Shown: positions 5,382 through 8,462 of the stretch, in pieces
Position numbering within the stretch: position 1 is the first letter of the stretch
Layout: each line of letters opens with the position of its first letter
Assembly (NCBI RefSeq): GCF_013343215.1
Contig: NZ_CP039154.1
Location: 1 to 8,462 of the forward strand
Origin: Acinetobacter sp. 10FS3-1
GTDB taxonomy: Bacteria > Pseudomonadota > Gammaproteobacteria > Pseudomonadales > Moraxellaceae
DNA: 8,462 bases
Reading direction: 5' to 3'
Program-made: the position numbers and the translations under genes
Notes under the pieces: generated by a model
Database searches by the model: none
What the model was told of the DNA's origin: nothing
What the model saw: only the letters and a program-made list of their open reading frames with translations

Positions 5382-5891
5382 CTAAATATGGTGATTCTTT
5401 TTTAAAAATTCTTTTTGCTTTTTTTCCCATAATTCAAAGTGCTTTTTTAGATTTGAAAGAGATCCTTTATAAAAATCACCTTTCAGAGTCATGTCCTTAA
5501 TGCCGCATCTTTCTGATAAATACATAATATACGTTTCTGGAGAGTCATTTAGTTTGTGGATCACAAAGTTGACAGGAAAAACTAAATCACATGGTTGTCC
5601 ATTTGGATATGTATTAAATTCTATTGAAGTTTTGATAAATAAGGTATTGTTTAGTCCATCAGATGAATAGTATCTAGTCTCGTAGCTTCCATTAGGAAAG
5701 TAAGAATGATGTATTGATTTGAGATCATTAAAATCATTTGGATCTAAATGTATAAATGGATGACAAAAAGTTCTGCGATGTTCCTTTTTGATTACGCCAT
5801 CTTTATCAAGTAAGAAATATGGATGTGAGTTATAAAGCTTAAGATAAATAATGAAAGCAATAATTACAGAGATAGATATAACGATTGTCAT
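5382..5891 (-). CDS. Membrane-anchored protein of unknown function
   Basis: This 169-residue protein starts with one hydrophobic helix (TIVISISVIIAFIIYLKLY, residues 2-20) and no signal cleavage site, then a polar domain of about 145 residues. The domain contains DLVFPVNFVIHKL and a charged C-terminus (ELWEKKQKEFLKK). The layout suggests a bitopic inner-membrane protein. A TATAAT -10 box is visible on the minus strand (complement of 5924-5929), 33 bp before the ATG; no good -35 was found. I do not recognise the family. It is convergent with the Sel1 gene, with an AT-rich composition similar to it, and the two may have arrived together. Confidence 0.65.
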   Translation of the reverse strand: MTIVISISVIIAFIIYLKLYNSHPYFLLDKDGVIKKEHRRTFCHPFIHLDPNDFNDLKSIHHSYFPNGSYETRYYSSDGLNNTLFIKTSIEFNTYPNGQPCDLVFPVNFVIHKLNDSPETYIMYLSERCGIKDMTLKGDFYKGSLSNLKKHFELWEKKQKEFLKKNHHI

Positions 5892-5940
5892 ACTTAGATT
5901 TATAAAATATTGAATTTATTTGAATTATAGTTATGAATAA

Positions 5941-5980
5941 CAAAAAAGCCTAACAACTTATTTAAGTTATTAAGCTTTTT
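5941..5980 (-). terminator. Rho-independent terminator facing left
   Basis: GCCTAACAACTT (5948-5959) and AAGTTATTAAGC (5964-5975) form a stem with A tracts and T tracts on both sides. The two imperfect positions are G-U pairs in minus-strand RNA but C-A mismatches in plus-strand RNA. It should therefore work better for transcripts from the phosphoribosyltransferase gene on the minus strand, though it may act both ways. Confidence 0.7.
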
Positions 5981-5984
5981 GTTT

Positions 5985-6193
5985 GAAACTTTACTAGCCG
6001 TGCCTAGATAAACGATATTTGACTCTTACAGTCTGACCTCGCTTGACGGTGCTGCCGGGCTCTGGGCGTTAGCCCTATCTTTAAAGACCATTGAGCACAT
6101 GAATGGTCTATCTGTAGTATACAGTTATAAATAAAAGTTTACATTAACTTTTGTGATTTTTAGTGATTTTTGGTGACATTGAATGATTTCTAG
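5985..6193. other. Structured non-coding stretch after the phosphoribosyltransferase gene
   Basis: No convincing gene lies here. A GC-rich patch (about 6030-6076) contrasts with the AT-rich surroundings and contains GGGCT...AGCCC (6057-6061, 6071-6075). AGACCATT (6085-6092) then pairs perfectly with AATGGTCT (6102-6109) around a 9-base loop. CTGTA-GTA-TACAG follows at about 6112-6124. The stretch could be a structured 3' end of the gene read from the right, a small RNA, or the remnant of another element. Confidence 0.4.
6153..6192. repeat. Four tandem 10-bp degenerate repeats
   Basis: GTGATTTTTA, GTGATTTTTG, GTGACATTGA and ATGATTTCTA follow one another with exact 10-bp spacing, one turn of the helix, ending right at the phosphoribosyltransferase stop. 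The spacing suits protein binding on one face of the DNA. They could equally be a chance feature of AT-rich DNA. Confidence 0.4.
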
Positions 6194-6601
6194 TTATTTA
6201 CTGCCCAGTTTTCCTAAAAGACAGATTGCTTCAATTTGTTCACTTATTTCCATTTCTTTAAGTAAGTTATAAGCACTTGTTAAGGTTGTACCACTTGCCA
6301 ATAAATCATCGACAAGAAGTATAGATTTTCCTTTCATTTCCGTAACTTTTTCAATTTGAGTCGGATCTATTTTCAAAGGACGAATAAACATTCTGTCCTT
6401 TGTTGCGACTTCTTTCATAGAAAAAGCTTTATTGGGATTATTGGTTAGATCTCTTTCGAGGGAGCGACGTAAGGCAATGATATCTTTTTTGTATTTTGGG
6501 GTTAATGGAAGATCTTGTAGGTCAGAATAGACTTCGAGAATAGTTTTTTTAGAAAAGATATTATTAAGAAGAACTTGCAAAATTATTGTCCCAGCCGACA
6601 C
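6194..6601 (-). pseudogene. Phosphoribosyltransferase, C-terminal part with PRPP loop, split by insertion
   Basis: The open frame runs 6601 to 6194, but only bases up to 6567 are native; the first 13 residues of the frame come from the IS end. The native part has SILLVDDLLASGTTLTSA, a textbook phosphoribosyltransferase PRPP-binding loop (hydrophobics, DD, then the GTT turn), about 35 residues from the C-terminus as in ComF-like proteins. RRSLERDLTNNP upstream matches the R..N region of the family. The N-terminal half is at 902-1286. A GTG at 6601 with AGAGGAG 8 bp ahead could restart translation inside the IS end and yield a 135-residue fragment, but it lacks the N-terminal half of the fold. 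I infer loss of function. Its pathway is unknown. Confidence 0.75.
6563..6567. repeat. Left-hand copy of a 5-bp direct repeat, ATTAA
   Basis: ATTAA directly abuts the outermost base of the IS left inverted repeat (6568). Its partner is at 897-901, beyond the captured chromosomal DNA, not beside the right end of the IS. The bases after the IS right end are TATAT. Confidence 0.55.
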
Positions 6602-6611
6602 AGCTGTAGCT

Positions 6612-6638
6612 CCTCTTAAAAAAGAGGCTTTTTTTTAA
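6612..6638 (+). terminator. Rho-independent terminator inside the IS left end
   Basis: CCTCTT-AAAA-AAGAGG followed by CTTTTTTTT reads as a terminator on the plus strand. It would stop transcripts entering the IS from the left, which would otherwise run antisense to the transposase. Read on the minus strand, its second arm supplies AGAGGAG, a possible ribosome-binding site for the GTG at 6601. Confidence 0.75.
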
Positions 6639-6762
6639 TCAAACCCGAGTTGCGCTATGATTTTAGGGATCAATCATCTTGTTTCTCCATATCTTAAACA
6701 AGCTGATGCGTTGACCTGTGTCAAATATTCAATCATTAAGCACTTAATCAATTGCCTTGTCG

Positions 6763-7881
6763 TCACCTCAAAAGTCGCATCAATTGATCGGCTGTTTGAG
6801 CAATCAAACCAAACATCAAATGACTCATCACCTTAGCGTGACCTCGATAATAAATCACCCGACCGCCAAACTCATCCTTTAAACGGGCATTACTGCGTTC
6901 AGCACTGCTACGGGTTTTATATCGCTGTGCTTCCGCTTTGCAAAATTCTATTTTTTCACCCTGACGCTTGTTGTGATCAATCAACGGAACACGACCTCTT
7001 GATCTCACAAACTCTCGAATATCCGTACTACAATAACCTGCATCCATCAGCTCATAACATGCCGTAACACGCTGTTCACTCATCAACGATAACGGCAGGG
7101 CAACACGACTATCATGAACGACCGCACCCGTCAGATAAGCACTGATCACTACACCACAACATGCTGTATCTAAATGAAGCTTGTAGCCTTTGGTACTCTC
7201 AGAATACCCTTTTGAGTTCGTTTTTGTGCCAACAGAACAGCCCGTAGGTAAATCTCGGAGCATTTCAGGAAGTGTCTGTGTGAGTTGAATCTGAATGGCA
7301 GTTAATATTTTAGTGGTCAAGGTCTTAGGCGAGTTGAATGCAGGGCGACCTCGTTTTTTGGCAGGCGGTTTTACAACAGGAGGGAGAACTATTTTCTCAA
7401 CACCTTCGCGTGCTGGAATCATGGTTGCATCACGGCTAATATGACCGATTAACGTATCCGCAAGATTGGACTTCACCATCTGCTCATGAACGCGAGTGGT
7501 TAGTTTACGCGCTGCAAATTCAGCAAAAACACGGCTAAATGTCCCTTCGCTGGGTAGTTTTTTATACAGATTGAAGCCGCAAATTCGCCGCAATCTACGA
7601 TCAACTTCTAGGCGTTCAATCAAGCCCCGTGTGGTGACGATACCAAGTTCAGCTTTTGCAATAAAGGCACATGCCAAAGCGCAGCGGTCAGCAGGAGGTC
7701 TTCCCACAGCACACCCTTGATATTGGTATACCAAGGATTCGATGTCACTCCACTCGAGCACACGAATAATGCGTTCGAGCTTTGAGCTGATGCCGTCTAA
7801 ATCGGCTGCGACTAAAGGAATAAGTTCGTATTGTAAGGCTTGAAACCGTTGTTTGAGAAAAGGGCTTAATGTAGTATTCAT
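6763..7881 (-). CDS. tnp: DDE transposase of the insertion sequence
   Basis: This 372-residue transposase is full length. Residues about 60-125 match the DUF772 region of IS5/IS1182-like transposases (RPPADRCALACAFIAKAELG, then KLPSEGTFSRVF). The RNase H-like core follows, with D151 (ISRDATMIPA), D280 (ELMDAGYCS) and E328 (SAERSNARLK) as the likely catalytic triad. KKRGRP near residue 176 looks like an AT-hook-like DNA-binding motif, a typical linker insertion. No frameshift or stop interrupts it, so the element may still be active. The ATG at 7881 follows directly after a long inverted repeat (7884-7929). The gene points away from lpxO. Confidence 0.9.
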   Translation of the reverse strand: MNTTLSPFLKQRFQALQYELIPLVAADLDGISSKLERIIRVLEWSDIESLVYQYQGCAVGRPPADRCALACAFIAKAELGIVTTRGLIERLEVDRRLRRICGFNLYKKLPSEGTFSRVFAEFAARKLTTRVHEQMVKSNLADTLIGHISRDATMIPAREGVEKIVLPPVVKPPAKKRGRPAFNSPKTLTTKILTAIQIQLTQTLPEMLRDLPTGCSVGTKTNSKGYSESTKGYKLHLDTACCGVVISAYLTGAVVHDSRVALPLSLMSEQRVTACYELMDAGYCSTDIREFVRSRGRVPLIDHNKRQGEKIEFCKAEAQRYKTRSSAERSNARLKDEFGGRVIYYRGHAKVMSHLMFGLIAQTADQLMRLLR

Positions 7882-7883
7882 GC

Positions 7884-7929
7884 TGTAGATGTTAGGGTGT
7901 TGGTTTAGAAGCTCATTTTAACATCTACA
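7884..7929 (-). promoter_or_regulatory. Leader hairpin before the transposase start
   Basis: TGTAGATGTTA (7884-7894) and TAACATCTACA (7919-7929) are a perfect 11-bp inverted repeat around 24 bp. In minus-strand RNA the second arm ends two bases before the ATG. A hairpin formed by transcripts from outside the IS would hide the ribosome-binding region, a common way for insertion sequences to limit transposase from read-through. It could also be a transposase binding site. Confidence 0.55.
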
Positions 7930-7960
7930 ACTTTTTTCAAAAAATGTTAATTCAGGCTGT

Positions 7961-7989
7961 TTGTGGAGTTTTGCAAGTGCCTCTATATA
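7961..7989 (+). promoter_or_regulatory. Possible hybrid promoter at the IS right edge, reading to lpxO
   Basis: TTGTGG (7961-7966) lies in the IS end and TATATA (7984-7989) starts at the first base outside it, with a 17-bp spacer. Transcription would start near 7996 and reach lpxO about 200 bp on. Each box matches the consensus only partly (3 of 6 and 4 of 6), so strength is uncertain. Confidence 0.35.
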
Positions 7990-8192
7990 GAGAAATTGCA
8001 GAATTTTTCAAGAAAAATGCAAGGATATTTTGGGCAGAATGGTCAATCGACTTTATAGCTTCAAGACATTGTTTCCTGCAACGCAGTGTTCTATGGCGTT
8101 TATTTAAGCAAAATGGATCACTATGTTATTATTACGCCGTTTAAAAAATTCTCTCGATTTAAGCATTTTGCTTACAAGTACCAGGTCCTCAT

Positions 8193-8462
8193 ATGATTAA
8201 GTGGATTATCCTGGCGATCTTTGTCATTTCTGCGTTTTATATTCAACAACGCGGCAAAGTTCGTCACTCATTTTACCGCCAGTTTTTTGATCACTCGACT
8301 TTGCTCGCGCCGATTAATTTTCTGATGTATATGTTTTCTAAAGTGCCAAGTCAGCCTTATATTGACACTCAGCATTTTAAAGATTTGAAAGTCTTGGATG
8401 AAAACTGGGAAATGATTCGCGATGAAGCGCAAGCTTTATATGAACAAGGTGGCATCAAAGCG
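8193..8462 (+). CDS. lpxO: LpxO-type lipid A 2-hydroxylase, N-terminal 90 residues (continues at 1-645)
   Basis: The ATG at 8193 opens a frame of exactly 90 codons to the last base of the window. It begins with a membrane anchor (IKWIILAIFVISAFYI, residues 2-17), a basic stretch, then SQPYIDTQHFKDLKVLDENW as in Acinetobacter LpxO N-termini. The window ends after EQGGIKA and base 1 resumes with SSSYDDLGFNSFFK; this joins precisely as in the family, where a similar IKAS...GFNSFFK run is uninterrupted. AGG lies about 8 bp before the ATG. The region 7984-8192 upstream holds no convincing gene (the frame at 7944-8144 crosses the IS edge) and presumably contains the native lpxO promoter, which I could not identify with confidence. 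If the molecule is linear these would be two partial genes instead. Confidence 0.88.
   Translation, partial: MIKWIILAIFVISAFYIQQRGKVRHSFYRQFFDHSTLLAPINFLMYMFSKVPSQPYIDTQHFKDLKVLDENWEMIRDEAQALYEQGGIKA

Larger units (their letters stand above)
6568..7983 (-). mobile_element. Insertion sequence, about 1416 bp, DUF772/DDE transposase type
   Basis: The left end (6568 inwards) reads GAAGAACTTGCAAAATT and the right end, read inwards on the other strand from 7983, reads GAGGCACTTGCAAAACT. They agree at 14 of 17 positions, including 10 in a row, and CAGCC recurs at positions 25-29 of both. Between them lies one transposase gene (6763-7881, -). About 195 bp separate its stop from the left end, holding a terminator (6612-6638) and small inverted repeats (CTTGTTT...AAACAAG, about 6679-6703) but no gene. 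ATTAA is next to the left end only, so the element did not insert here as a simple unit. The family is near IS5/IS1182 by protein type; I cannot name the element. Confidence 0.75.
6568..8462. mobile_element. Captured segment, part 1: IS plus start of chromosomal lpxO region (continues at 1-896)
   Basis: On the circle, bases 6568-8462 followed by 1-896 (2791 bp) form one insert in the phosphoribosyltransferase gene. The left end is the IS terminal repeat. The right end is inside a chromosomal gene. ATTAA flanks both. The arrangement resembles ISEcp1-type units, in which one real IS end and a distant surrogate end are used together. The surrogate end at 896 shares only GAA at its tip with the IS repeat, so the mechanism is inference. 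Confidence 0.55.

Noticed and set aside
5948..6080. attC-like ends: GCCTAAC on the left and GTTAGCC on the right at a suitable distance
   Set aside because: One box does not fit the consensus and the inner sequences do not pair. The left box is the stem of a terminator.
6568..6609. Plus-strand peptide EELAKLLSQPTQL-stop followed by a terminator looked like the tail of a host gene
   Set aside because: These bases match the inverted repeat at the other end of the IS, so they are the IS end. No upstream coding continues on the plus strand.
7944..8144. 66-codon plus-strand frame before lpxO
   Set aside because: It begins inside the IS end and crosses the IS boundary; no family features or ribosome-binding site.
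1..8462. Searched for pdif (XerC/XerD) sites and toxin-antitoxin, partition or resistance genes
   Set aside because: No convincing 28-bp dif-like site and none of these genes could be identified by eye.

Overview
The window reads best as a complete small circular plasmid of 8462 bp, opened inside a gene, from a low-GC gamma-proteobacterium that is most likely Acinetobacter. The last 90 codons (8193-8462) are the N-terminus of an LpxO-type lipid A hydroxylase. The first 215 codons (1-645) are the rest of the same protein. The two pieces join in frame, with no gap or overlap, into a normal-length 304-residue LpxO. The Acinetobacter assignment rests on the look of the LpxO and of the truncated membrane-protein start beside it, and on AT-rich composition. 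It is recognition from memory, not a search.

Plasmid backbone (about 902-6567). No replication protein is visible. Instead 1349-2013 carries a ColE1-type RNA-primed origin: an RNA II promoter on +, an antisense RNA I with two TTGGTAG loops on -, and a structured region up to the likely start of DNA synthesis. A ColE1 bom-like oriT follows at about 2111-2215, with a nic-like sequence on the minus strand. Next comes a ColE1-type mobilization operon: mobC, then the HEN-family relaxase mobA, with mobB and mobD completely overprinted in the +1 frame of mobA. Order and orientation (RNA II, origin, oriT, mobC, mobA/B/D) match ColE1. After it lie a small two-helix membrane protein (4493-4675, -), a secreted Sel1-repeat protein (4739-5326, +) and a membrane-anchored protein of unknown function (5382-5891, -). 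These have no recognisable plasmid role.

A phosphoribosyltransferase gene on the minus strand has been split in two (N-terminal part 902-1286, C-terminal part 6194-6567). On the circle, what lies between the halves is one insert running 6568-8462 then 1-896. It is bounded on both sides by ATTAA. Removing the insert and one ATTAA restores a continuous 252-codon reading frame. The left end of the insert is the exact terminal inverted repeat of an insertion sequence (6568-7983, transposase 6763-7881). Beyond the IS right end is chromosome-like DNA: lpxO, its terminator, and the first about 42 codons of the next gene. There is no second IS copy. The simplest reading is that a single IS moved itself plus about 1.4 kb of adjacent chromosome into the plasmid, in the manner of ISEcp1.

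Together these give a mobilizable, rep-less, ColE1-like plasmid that has picked up a lipid A modification gene, possibly expressed from a hybrid promoter formed at the IS edge. Circularity and the capture event are inferences that long reads or a circular assembly can test directly.
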